From Cristatella mucedo (taxonomy: Eukaryota > Bryozoa > Phylactolaemata > Cristatellidae), in assembly GCA_009760855.2 (NCBI GenBank), contig WPIO01000121.1, forward strand, positions 215,001-279,000: a stretch of 64,000 nt of DNA, given 5' to 3'. The notes under the pieces were generated by a model, which did no database searches, had not been told where the DNA came from, and saw only the letters and a program-made list of their open reading frames with translations. Within the stretch, counting starts at the first letter, position 1. Each line of letters starts with the position of its first letter. A program made the position numbers and the translations under genes. This document shows positions 37,762-49,128 of this stretch, in pieces.

Positions 37762-40700
37762 GTATAGCTTTGTTTATACGGCTGATTTTTCTACTGACGC
37801 AGAACACATTTCCTACAGATTTTGGCTGCAGCGTTTGATACATCATCACACTTTTAATTTCAAATGTTAGTACTGCTCATACATTAATGTATGCTGCTCA
37901 CGCTTGAGGAAATGCTTTTCTACAATTCTAATCACCCTTTTATGCGTATTCTTCTCATACTACTTTTCTGCGATGACGACAACAGTGAACTCGACTTCTG
38001 CTGGTGATGGGACTCTATATTTCCAAGGAAACCCTCTTTCGCTCCCGCCTCCCAAATTAGTCATCGGACTTTACACAGCAGCCACAAGTTCCAATTCCAG
38101 TTTTGTAATTAACACTGTAATTTTTGTAATAATTTTAAATTAAGCATTATATTTAATAAAATAAATTTAATTTTATCTTTGTAATTATTAATTGATGTAA
38201 TTTGTCTCCGTCTCTAACTCCACAAAGCTATTCAGACTATGTGGGTGTTACGCAGGGGAGTTTTGAATAGCTCATTCACAGCCTAAGCGGCTTTCTGTAC
38301 GCATTCGGTGGCCAACCGACTTCGTCTCACGCAACAAAGAAAGCGGGAAGCATAGCAGAGTCATGAGAGCAGTTGAGATAGTTAGTAGCATGGAGGTACC
38401 AGCTCAGGACCGCTGGAAAGGTTGAGCCATGGTCGGCAGCAGGACAGTAGTTGTCGTTGTGTAAGAATTATGCAAGCGAGTTCCAAAGTCTAGGACCTAC
38501 AGAGCTTAAGCTTCTGTCACCAATGGTTCTTAAGCGGAGGAATGTAACAGCTAATTTATTATCCATACAGGACCTGAGGGTACGAGGGAGCTGAAACTGA
38601 TGCAGCCATTCAGCTACGTACTAAGGAGCCAAGCCGTGGCCGGCCTCGTGGGTCAGCGTAAGAACCTTGCTCTAAATCCTTTGGTCAACCGGCAGCCTTC
38701 GCGGCTTTTTAAGCAAAGGAGACACTCGCTAAAACCTCTGGAACATGAAAACTAGTCTTGCAGCCGTATTCATAGCCAGCTGCAGTGGCCTAGTTGCTTT
38801 CTTTGGAAGCCCTACCAAAAGGAATTACAATAGTCAAGCGGAGATATTACTAAGAAGCTAGTTATCTTTTTGGCAAGCCACTGTGGAAGACAGCTCCTAA
38901 TGACAGATAAGGATCAAATAGGATGGCCATCTGTAGAAGCATCCTTCTGAATGAAGCTTTTAATATTTCGGCAGTCAGTAGAAAACGACACCTAAACTTC
39001 GAGCACGTGGTTATGGTCGCACAACACCATCACCGATCAGAAGGGCAAAACCTTCTAATACAGCTCAACCCTTAGGGTGTCCTATGAGCAGCAGTTCGGA
39101 ACCTCCTAGTCTGATTCAGCCCTGATGGACTACCTTGCTTTGTCCTTAGGCACGTATTCTCTATATGAATTAAATTTATTTTGGTCGCACAAGTCCCGTT
39201 TTTGGAGCGGAACGAGCACAGTGTGGATGTGGGTATGCAGTGGCAGTCTGCTCAGTGCTGAGCGGTCGATCGTCAGCGAGAGAGCGAAGGTCTCGCCTCC
39301 TCTCACCTATCTCCATCACCCTGCACGGCAGACTTATCCCCGTGCTAGTGGAGAGTGAGTCCTAGGCCTTGACGTCGAACACTCGCTTGAACTCGCTCAG
39401 CACGAGGCTGAATATACAGCCTAGGCCCGTTTTTCCCTCGCGAGAGAAAATAGCCAGCTGACGAGCCAGCCAGCTTACGCCCCGTGGACTTTTTCTTACA
39501 TCCAATGCTCGATTGCCATTGTCGGTCGCAGCTTGGGCCTAATGATGCATAGCAGCAAGTCGAAAAGGCTCTGACAAAGCTATGTTGGTAGCCGTTCGGT
39601 ATGCCAAAGTTGGCAAGTGGGCATTTTCCGTTTCCAAAAACCTTAGCTGGAGGCATCGGATCGGATCATTATGAGAGGAATGCCTCAAAACTATGGGCTG
39701 GGAAAGCCAGTCCCGTGCAGTGTTCCTCCTATGCCTACATCCCCCAGTTGCCGGGCTCGCCTCGAATGAGTCGTAGACAGCCTGGATAGCACAGCGTCGT
39801 CCGACGTGGTGAGTGCTTAGTACCAAAGCCCTGCAGCTATCGACCCTCTCAACAGAGTCAGCCCGATCTCGCTCAAGGCGGACGCATGCAAGTGAATTAA
39901 GCGTCTCTCCTGCAGCCATTCGTTGGCAGGCCCTGAAGTGCTGGCACAGTCCACCAACCCTGATGGCACCGAGCGCTGGGTGGAGCCACAAGTGGTCATC
40001 ATGAAGCGGCAGGAGTTCACCCAGCTCGCAGCCCAGCCTTCGAGGGATAGGATCAGCTGCTGCCTTATCACGGGTACATTCGCAACCCTTAGTCACTTTC
40101 AGACCTTGGATCTTTGCCTTTTATTCCAGTCCTGGCGGTTCGTTCACCAGACGTGCTGCTAGTGGCTGCCACCAGGAGTTTGTCATACCCCAGAGCTCCT
40201 AATACCTGCCGCCTGTGCTTTGCTGAGGCAAGGATCCTTTTCCACGATCTGAGCCACTGCCAGCTTGTGATCATGGATCGACATTAATTGGTTTTGCACC
40301 GTCCAATCGGAGATCTTTAGATTGCAAAGCTCACCTACATGTCGGCAGGCTGTGACCTACTGCTTGCCTAGCCGAGACCTGGTGACTGACGATGGCAAAG
40401 ATATGGTAATTGTTGATGAGACCATGCCTTCAAAGGCAACGGTTTTGCCATGGTAAAAGCTGGCCTGAACAAGACTTACAATTATGTTTCCCTTCCTCGT
40501 CGTTCCTTACCGGTGGCGACTGTTCGGTGATGGTGAGGCCCTTCTTGGTCGGAGCTCCCGAAATTTGGCGACTTAATAACGTAGTTTTCCTGGCCGACGT
40601 CGGCATTCCATGCATGGAGCAAAAGAAAATTACAACACCACGCCCATTTCGATGCCACTGCAGTAAGCTCGAAAGCCGTACTATAGATATATTCCTAATT

Positions 40701-41446
40701 TAAATATATATATGTATATATTACAATATTATATATTATATATATATATATATATATTCCTATATTAAATATATATATATATATATGTATATATACACAT
40801 GCGTATATATATATATATATATATATATGCATATATAGTACCGTTTGTATCCGCTTAAAGCCGTGAAATTCGACTCTTGTTTTGATGGAAATTCTCCTAT
40901 TGATTGCACAGGCACAATCGCCGATATAAATGCAGTAGCAAGGAAGCAGAAGAAGCAGTAATAATGAGAAAAGAAAGTGTGTATATCACCGTAAGAGACA
41001 CATATCTCTTTACGAATTGTAATGATATTCTCGGTCGGCCATTAGGTCAAGGTGCTCCAGCCAGCATAGGTCATGATGAATGTATCTGTTGATCAATATC
41101 GTGGATTTTAGCTCGGTGGCATAGGTAATGCCCCTTAGTGTTGGTATGTTATAGTTGGGAGCTTTGCATTTTATTTCATTTGTATTTTAGAAATAGTTTA
41201 GTGAGGAAAGTCCTTCGGTTTTTGAAAGTATGCCCACTTATTTCAAAACCGTTCTGATGAAGTGACGAGGAACGTGAATATGTTAAATGCAAAAATTGAA
41301 GTAGCATGGAGGTAGCGGCTTAAGATGTTTTGGTAGGAATCGTTCGAGATAGTAACGAGTCATTTTTGGGTTTGAGGGGCTAGACTGGTCAGAATCTGCT
41401 CCACGGTGTGTGATGCAGAAATTTGTGTCACCGAAGATTATTTGAA

Positions 41447-41505
<59 letters not shown>

Positions 41506-44500
41506 CAGGCAATGTGTCGTGAGAGTACCAGTGGGCACGGGGAGACGGCAACATAGTTTATTCAGCGAGCCACGCAAAAATGGCCACCTAGCAAAATATC
41601 ACGTGACACTGAACTCCAGCTCGAGCTTCACTCTGCTTTTGCAGCCACAGCATCAGGGTCCGCGGGCCTGTTTGGGATGACATCCCTCGCAGCGTTTCCA
41701 GAAGCCACAGTCGATGATGCGGCTACGCTTCAGTCATCGACCGTAGCGTCACTGGTTAAATGCAGCCTGGACTGCAAGCTTCAAAGTAACTGCATCGGCT
41801 TCTACTTTCGCAACACTGCAGGAGCGTGTCGTCTGCTGCAACGTCTCGCTTTACCATCAAATGATCACGACATTTTCTACATAGATCAAACGGGTTCGTC
41901 ACATTCGGCTGCCGACCATGCTCGTCCGTGTCTGTGAGGTTAAGTGTAAGCTTGTGCGATTTTGCGTGTATGACCTTTTGTTTGTGTCTGCTTGCCTTTT
42001 CGTGCTTCTACACCTATGCATTTTGCTTTCTAAAACCTGCACCGCATAAACACACCGGTACTTCTGCAAATATCTAGGTTGGCAATCACCCATCGGTTAG
42101 TTAATTATCAAACTATTTACAGTGACTGCAGCACATCTGTCGGCGACCACGAGTCAGCTGACCACGAGTAAGCCGGCAACGAATAACCTGACAACGACTT
42201 CAACGACCACGACTCAGCCGACCACAAATCAACCGACCACGAATCAGCCGACCACAACTCCTCTGGCATTGACTCAGCTGACCACGACTCATCCGACCAC
42301 GACTCTGCCGACCACGACTCCACCAACCACTACTCAGCCGACCACTACTCAGCTGGCCAGGAATCAACCGACCACGACTCAGCCGACCACAAATCAGCCG
42401 ACCACGACTCTGCCGACCACGAATTCACCAACCACGACTCAGCAGACCACAACGATTACTGTATCACAAGGAACTACTCAGCTGATCACAAACGTCTCTA
42501 CAACGGCAGCCACCACCAGAGGCTTCGATCGAGGTTACTTAAGAAAGAAGCTGTAGCTGTGCAGCAAAGAGTTCAGTGGTGGAAGCGGATGCGAGCAGAA
42601 AATTTCCGGCACTGCAAAGCTGAGCTGATGATGGCAATTTAAATGCCGGCTTGCCAACACTAACAAAAGCTAGGTTTCCGGGGGTAAAGCAAAAGTAGCC
42701 GGAATGATGACCGCCTAGAGCTTTCCTGGCTCCTTGTCGTAGCTGTTATTGCTGACAGTGAGAAGTCAATCTAGATATTGGCTAGTGCATGGCCAGGAAT
42801 CAGCCTTCCAAGCTTGAAAAAACCACTGAAATGCTTGTCTCGTAAAGAGGACCGAGCATGGCAGAAACACTTTTTTTTTACGATTTCCCGGTTATCAGAA
42901 CTAACAATGTTAGTTTTTGTAAAGAGAACAATTTCGATGCTTCGGTATCAAAATTACTTACATAAACCTTTTAAATGTCGTTTCGTCAAAATTGATTAAT
43001 TTCAATAACTATTTTGAGGGCTGACTATCTAGGCTCGAGTCCTGCGAAATTTCAAAAACATCAGGATGTAAATTCATATGTCTTAGTACACTATATTGCA
43101 TATATTATTTAGATTTTATTTTATTTACTTAAATTCCAAAGAAACGTGCTCGCTTTTTCCTCATAAAAATCATTTTATTAGCTATAGTGTACTTGATTTT
43201 TACGCTCGTATGATATTTCAAAGCGAATTATATATTTTGTGATTGTGGCCAGACGATCGACTTGTGCCTCCTACAATCCTGACGTCACTCGACTCGAAAG
43301 CAGCTGCGAAAATAGCAGCTGCAACGGAGCCTGCGTTTCTAGCTTGGATTCAAAGCGCGTTTGGCCTAACTCGACAGCACTTGTAATTCTATTACTTTCT
43401 CTGTAGGCTCCGAATCGCCGAGACTCGTATCCTTAAGTAAGTATTAGGCACCAGTCAAGTCTATCAAATCCTACACGATTGAAAACATTGGGTTAATTCT
43501 ATTAATTGCCTATAAACATTTTGTTGAAAACCGCAAGCATGGTTGATCCATCTCGACTTCACAAGAAGAACACATTCATTGACAAACTCGTGCTCCCCTC
43601 GGATTTAGTCACGTGACTCTTACACCCGAACGTGGCGTCGCAACGTGACATATTTCGCCTCTGTCCGTTTAGGTAAGCCGGCCTACCAGTCGACGTCATC
43701 TCCGGAGAAATCTTCGTCTTGCTGTGGACCCGCATACGCATTTGACGGTGACATTAATACTTTCGCTCTCACACAGGATGCTCCCTACCAATGGATCGCA
43801 GTCGATCTGGAAGGAAATTACACCGTTTCAACGATCACAGTGACAGCTGTGAACGATGCAAACGACGGTTGGTGATCGCCTTGGCCCGTGCTGACGATGC
43901 GGCTGCAGCTTGATTGTTCTTTGAGTTCCTATTGAGCGCGTTCGATTCTGCCCCAGTCCGAATATAATCGATCCTGTCAAGGACATTCGAACTTGGGCAG
44001 AATCGACACCAGGATGCTGCTGGATGCAGTGGACGCAATGGCCGCTGCAGGAACGAAGTGGGACCAGCTTCGCTAGCTTAAAGCTCGTGTATTAAGGGCA
44101 GGGAGACATACAGCACCACGGTGCATTAACTGCACCCTCGTTTCAAGGTGGATGCATGCGGGGGCCTATTCTCTGCAAAGCAAAAACATTGCTTTAGTAG
44201 TTGCATCCTGTTATTAACCTAAGGCAACTAGTAGGTGCGTTCTGCAACCTACTTTAGAGCAGTGATTATTCACAGCCTACTTGGGTCTGTACAACAAGTT
44301 TCAAATGAACATATGAGCTTGACAATTTGTTTTAAAAGGACGAGTGAACTTGGGTCAAATAACGCCACCATATCCAATTAAGAGAAATGATCGTAAACCA
44401 AGCCTTTAAACCAACGGGCTGCTTCGTTTATAGGAATGCTGCGGCCACATTTCAGCTGCCGCGTTTAGAGTACTAAGCTGCCGTGGCAATCAAGACTATC

Positions 44501-46782
44501 GCCACACGACTGCTTAATGGAACAATCAGTGTCGTTTTTCTACTTTGACTAAGCACATTGGCTCTTTTTTTTGCAAATGTATAACGGTGTTTTCTGTGTA
44601 CTCTAGATCGCAGAACAAGCCACTGCATTGATTGAGATCCTGATTGTTGCAGGTGCAAGTCTGGACTAACGTTATTCGAATCAGTTAGGATTAGCTATTA
44701 CAAGTTATTCCGATCGAGCTTTCGGTGCAGGGGATTTACGGCCACGACTTCACTTTTGATATTTCCAGACTGCAAGTTTGAGATACTTCAAATGAAAGTC
44801 TTTTTATAGCCTCAAAAGCTAGCTATATGGCACCAGCGGCCTGAGATTGCTAAATTGACGCCAAATTTATTTCCTAATTAAATTAGGAAAATGGTGTTTA
44901 GAGCCAGAGAGATGGCCGTAAAACTTATGCGAATCAGATTTCCGGAGCTTCCTCGAGCTTCTAAACTTTGTAGCTGCCAAGGTCTCCGCTGCAACGACTT
45001 ACCTGACTCAGGTTCATCGCGCTTTTTACTAATGTCGGCTCGGAAACCAAGAGTAATTTGTTTTCACTCTGGGTGTAACGCTGTACCGCTCGGGTACTGC
45101 GAGCGTCGGAAGGAACTCTAACCCGAAGTTGGCCGTCGGATGAATTCACTCTTCCTCGAAGTGAAAGCCCCAGGCAAATTAAAGGCCCCTGCGTTCAATT
45201 TATGTGAGCCAAGGCCATTTTATTCCTCGTTGCCATTAATGCGCAAATACAAAATGACGTTTCTTTCTTAGCCTATGACCTCGACCTAAAGGTAACATGG
45301 GGCCACCCCAGGGCGCTGACACGGCTTAGCACCCCTTCACGTGCAGCCTCTGCGTGATGCTGCTAAAAGCAGCAACAGAGTGACAGAGCTCGAGACGGCC
45401 ATTATCAAATGCTTCAAATCCTCAAAGTAACGACGCCCGCTGCAGTAGACCTTTTTCAGATGTCTCCTTCGATCGTTGCGAACTTGAACACTGCCTATCG
45501 GTAGGCTCCGGGAGACTGTGAGGGGAAAACTCTAGACAATCCTGGAGAATGCCAAATACCAAGTCCTCTAGATCACGAGACGCCCGGCAAATTCGTTGCT
45601 TATCAAAAAGCGTCCACTAACTTCCGATTCTTTTGACTACACAGCTGCGTTCTCCGCAGCAGTCTCCGTCCGGTCGCAATAGCTGCACAGTTGCTTCAGG
45701 TCAGCTCTGCTCGCTGTGCAAGGGCGTCTCGCATTGCTTCGCGACATCACGATGAATCAGCTGCCATGGATTGCAAACCCCTAGATACTGAAGTTTCTCA
45801 TCAGAGACTCGTGACCGTCACGTCGTCTGGCTCGTCCCGCATGAGCCAAAACCCGAACGAGCCCCCAAACGGGATATCCAAGTGTTCTCGTTGATGAGTC
45901 AAAGGGTGCATCTAGCACCAGCCTGCGTAAGGATAGTGGCCCGATGAAACCCGACGGTAGTGTGCCTGAATAATTGAAACCAAGTCTAGTTTAATCATTG
46001 CTGATTTTTTGTGAAGGGCATGAACCGGTTATGACTGCGAAACATTGCCGCTGTTGCTGAAACAATACTGAATGCATGCTCAGTCACGAAACTCTAGCAA
46101 TGTTTTTGAGCTGTGATGAAAAAACAGGGAATGTTATAATCCTATAAATATTCGTAATATACATATACATATTTATGACCTCTATGTAATATACATATTT
46201 ACGTAATACAACATATTTATGACGTCTATGCAAATTAAGTGTGACCTCTATGCAAATTAAGTGCTATCAACGCCGCTTGCTCCTAACTCCACCCGCCAGG
46301 GGCCTTGGGAAGGCTGAATCCCTCCTTCCGGTCACTAGCTCTGCTGCAGTAAGCCGCGTCACAAGCCGTTAGCCAAAGGTCCGCCATCGGTAATGGCGCC
46401 TTGTGGTGCCTCGCCGAGCATTAGCTCAGCGGAAGTGCGAACTGGAAGCACAAGTGAGCTCTTGCACGTCGTCCATCGTGTCTTCTCTCTGCATTTCGCG
46501 AAACGCACCGCCGATCAACAGCTGCCGCTCCGTTTAGCTCACGGGGCGCACGACTACGATTTGAGCGTCGGCTGGAGTTTGACTCCTGCCTCTCGATTCT
46601 TCAACGGCTCGCTGTGTGCTAACTACAACAAGAAGATGAAACAAAGTGAGAGCCTCAACTTCACCTGCCCAGAGTATACGATTGGAAGATATGTCAGCTT
46701 ACAGGTTACCTTGGCAGAACCAAATAAAAATAACTTATACTTGGCCGAGATGACCGTCTACGGAACTGAGTGGGATGACTGA
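36340..46782 (+). CDS. Gene B: secreted PAN-like / Thr-rich / F-type-lectin-like protein (about 398 aa, six exons)
   Basis: Inferred exons: 36340-36406, 41645-41893, 42123-42533, 43407-43436, 43673-43867 and 46538-46782. All introns are phase 1 and the 1,197-bp joined frame is open to TGA. Order: signal peptide [20 protein letters not shown]/apple-like module (VKCSLDC, NCIGFYF, GACRLLQ); a 137-residue Thr-rich stalk, about 330 residues shorter than in gene A; a microexon; and a lectin-like domain with [31 protein letters not shown], then [33 protein letters not shown] and YLAEMTVYG. An AATAAA lies at 47200. It is likely extracellular and binding-type. A decayed PAN exon sits inside intron 1. 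Exon 1 is 5.2 kb from exon 2, so another first exon is possible. Confidence 0.74.
36477..36606. repeat. (TA)n(GT)n microsatellite in intron 1 of gene B
   Basis: Short TA tract, then interrupted GT/GGTGT repeats. ORFs are artefacts. Confidence 0.95.
36690..37560 (+). pseudogene. Decayed PAN-like exon and flanks inside intron 1 of gene B
   Basis: The frame near 37040-37110 reads VEDAATWQS, stop, [11 protein letters not shown], aligning with gene B exon 2 ([21 protein letters not shown]). The block 36690-37540 is also similar to 49650-50420, including CCGACGTTCGTTC and GAGATTAAGTATA. An acceptor-like GGCAACCAG precedes it. The TAA and later frame loss make it non-coding. Confidence 0.55.
37631..37762. 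repeat. (CA)n(TA)n microsatellite
   Basis: CA repeats with CACG variants, then TA repeats. Confidence 0.95.
38190..39110 (-). mobile_element. R-family LINE, longest fragment (C-terminal RT region and 3' end), decayed
   Basis: Minus-strand translation gives, with stops, [46 protein letters not shown] and [17 protein letters not shown], the typical connector and C-terminus of a CR1/L2-like LINE. These differ clearly from the main L2-type family of the window. The 3' end is at about 38190, near ATTGATGTAATTTG. It lies in intron 1 of gene B. Confidence 0.75.
39111..40700. other. Unresolved interval with a long minus-strand ORF (39539-40096)
   Basis: The 185-codon minus ORF is His/Arg/Ala-rich, and two overlapping frames on the same strand are also open. 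Composition and lack of introns hint at an old transposon, for example the frame with [20 protein letters not shown]-like content near 40200-40270, which would suit a helix-turn-helix. No domain is certain. Confidence 0.3.
40704..40836. repeat. (TA)n microsatellite
   Basis: TA repeats with TATTCC, CACATGCG and GCA interruptions. Confidence 0.9.
41449..41502 (+). repeat. (GA)n microsatellite 140 bp before gene B exon 2
   Basis: About 27 GA units. The Arg-Glu ORF is an artefact. Confidence 0.95.
41645..41893 (+). CDS. Gene B exon 2, PAN/apple-like module
   Basis: The acceptor CTGCTTTTGCAG and phase 1 join cleanly to exon 1. The exon encodes [28 protein letters not shown] and [12 protein letters not shown]. 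The donor is taken at GTTCGT (41894), since reading on meets TGA at 41935. Confidence 0.65.
42123..42533 (+). CDS. Gene B exon 3, Thr-rich mucin-like exon
   Basis: After CTATTTACAG the frame is built of TTTQPTTN-type units. The exon end (AGGCTTCGATCGAG then GTTACTT) matches gene A's (AGTTATCAAG then GTTATTT). The same frame runs on to a stop soon after, as in gene A. Confidence 0.75.
43407..43436 (+). CDS. Gene B exon 4, 30-bp microexon
   Basis: It lies between CTCTGTAG and GTAAGTA, and encodes SESPRLVSL in phase 1. It is the counterpart of 16617-16646. Confidence 0.75.
   Translation, partial: APNRRDSYP
43673..43867 (+). CDS. Gene B exon 5, first half of F-type-lectin-like domain
   Basis: 195 bp, phase 1 at both ends: [44 protein letters not shown] and [11 protein letters not shown]. 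Donor GTTGGT as in gene A. Confidence 0.75.
46209..46262 (+). repeat. Tandem 22-bp repeat carrying the octamer ATGCAAAT, intron 5 of gene B
   Basis: TGACNTCTATGCAAATTAAG occurs twice head to tail, with ATGCAAAT at 46228-46235 and 46250-46257, the POU-factor octamer. Earlier partial units lie from about 46150. Intron 5 (43868-46537) otherwise shows no gene. Confidence 0.6.
46538..46782 (+). CDS. Gene B exon 6, second half of F-type-lectin-like domain and stop
   Basis: After [51 protein letters not shown] and [13 protein letters not shown] at 46780. It aligns with gene A exon 6 over its whole length. Confidence 0.78.
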
Positions 46783-47199
46783 CCGTCCACCAGGAATTCG
46801 TCTTAGCCGGCGAATACGCCGCCTACAAGATCGCTTAACTGCTGCTGAGCTTTAAAATTTTATGTGAAGTGCCTATTTAATGTAGGCGGGCAGCATCAGA
46901 CTTCGCCGATATCCAGGACAGGGTCGAGCACGTGACTCCCAGCTACTTTTTCACTCAAAGTTGGCTCGACGCTCGAGCTCTGAGCGATGGCAGCTCTTTG
47001 CAAGACGCTATTCTGTCGCCGGAATTCACTTAGCCATATGTACAGTAATATTCGCAGTGTTTCAAATTCAGACGACGCCATTGGGTGTACTCTAGGACAG
47101 CTATTGTCCTAATCCATAGCAATTTTCGTGTGCCCATGTCAGTACTATCAATAGTCCATATCATAGCTTGCACAGTTATTTTTCCGTCTGTCTAACTTG

Positions 47200-47205
47200 A
47201 ATAAA
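47200..47205 (+). promoter_or_regulatory. Polyadenylation signal candidate for gene B
   Basis: AATAAA lies about 420 bp after the stop codon and is followed by a T-rich stretch. Confidence 0.45.
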
Positions 47206-47297
47206 GTGAAACAGTGTTTCTCATGCGGCCACGGCAGCTTTCGATGTTTTCTTTTAGCCATCTGCTTTCTCTCGAAGCTCATTTTATGGAAAAAGTT

Positions 47298-47395
47298 GAT
47301 AATAATAATAATAATAATGTACTTGATAAAGCGCCCTCGGAGAACTTAATCTCTTTCTAGGCGCTTTACATTTGCATTTGATACTTAAGAAAATC
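47298..47395 (-). repeat. L2-type LINE 3' tail only
   Basis: (AAT)n, then GCGCCCTCGGAGAACTTAAT and CTTTCTAGGCGCTTTACA: the 3' end of the minus-strand LINE, truncated within 100 bp. The interval to 48050 has a 62-codon ORF (47776-47964) of no known family. Confidence 0.7.
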
Positions 47396-48059
47396 TCCAA
47401 ACTGACACCTACTATGACACGATATCCTGAAAAGCCCTGAGAACATGAACTCCTACCTTTTACTGAAATGCACTTGAATCCGAAAGCTGTGCAGACCGTT
47501 GCATTTTAGTCTTTGGGGCCTTGCGGTTTTCCTTGGCGTAGTTTGGTTGGCATATATATGCAGCCTAGCATATGTAAACCCTACCACCGTCAACAAACGG
47601 TGACTATGAAATGGATGGTCATCGTATCCAGCTGGAATTTTTCAATTCTCCCTGAAAAAATAGGAACTGACAAGAATTCATTACTACTGATGACTAATTC
47701 GTAAAGGTAGGTGGCTAAACACAACTAGATACGGCTCATTGATTTTTAGCGATCTTCAGATGCATATGTCGATGGATGGTGTCTGCAATTTGCGTCGATG
47801 TAGTAAATGCTGCTAGGATAGAGTCGCACATGACCTACGGCAAGACTAAAGTAAAGTGGCAACTGGTCTTCCGCTTTCCCAGTCATGGCTACTCGCTCTT
47901 GCTGCAACAGCTGCTCAGCTTTCCTGGCACACTGCCATCAGATATATTGAAGCGCCTCGTGTAAAGTATGTGCCACGTGACAAGATAGGGGTCTGGATCT
48001 TTTTAGCTTCCATAACAACGAACTAGTAGTGCATTAGCGCTCCGAGTCGGTTTGCTCGA

Positions 48060-49033
48060 CAGGCCGAGTCCGCTAACAAATCAGCGGGGCGCACTTGTGG
48101 GGCGGCATCTCGTTAGAGTTTTTTCGCCCTCTTTCATTTACTGCTCGGTTGCTATGACTGAGATGTCGCAGCGTCGTCGCATCGGCTTTTTTGAGGACGT
48201 CCGCCGCGTATCGATGGAGCGTTTCAAAGACCGGAAACGATCGCTGCCAAATCAAATGGCTGGCAAGCAACTCGTGGGCACAACAGAGGTGCCATATTCA
48301 CAAGAGCCTTGAGATACTATGTACCTATCGGCCGTATTGTTTACGTTTTGCCCCAGCTCTGATCTTTTGTGCTGATCGAATGCGAAAGCCAGCTTTCTGT
48401 TCGGCCTGCGCTGGCGAGTCAATTTAATTTCCTGCAAAGGAAGAATAACGGAGACGAACAAAGAGGTTCAATGTTAGGCCGAATCGCGAAAGCGACAGCA
48501 GAGAGTTTGGGACGGTGACTGGATTGGCTAGCAGCTACTCAAGGAACGCTGCAGCGAGGTATCGCTTTGTGTGCCCTGCTAACACTCGTGTGCTAAAGCC
48601 AATCTATAATTTTAAAGCTCAGTTGCTTCTCAGTTCCCACAGCGAGGATAGTCGTGCGTGCTGCGTTCTGCTGCTGTTTCATCTCAGCGAACTGCAGAGT
48701 TGAAGAAACAGGTGAGTCATTGATGGTATTGTCTGCCTGCCACGCCTGCGACTCAGTCTAATGGGACGCAGCCCCGTGTCGTATGCGACCAGCTCGAGGT
48801 TTTTTCGAATCCTCGGAAAACATACGAAAAGCTGTCTAAATCACAAGCGATTGCTTGCTGTTATAATTGCAATTATATCGCTGAGGAAGTAATCTGTTTT
48901 CACTATCCGGATCTCTGTCTATTATTTGGTCTCGGTATCTTTATCTCTCACGATCGCTTTCTGTCTCTCACTGTCTTCTCTCTCTCTCTCTCTCTCTCTC
49001 TCCGGCTCTCTTTCTCTTTCTCTCTTATATTCA

Positions 49034-49128
<95 letters not shown>

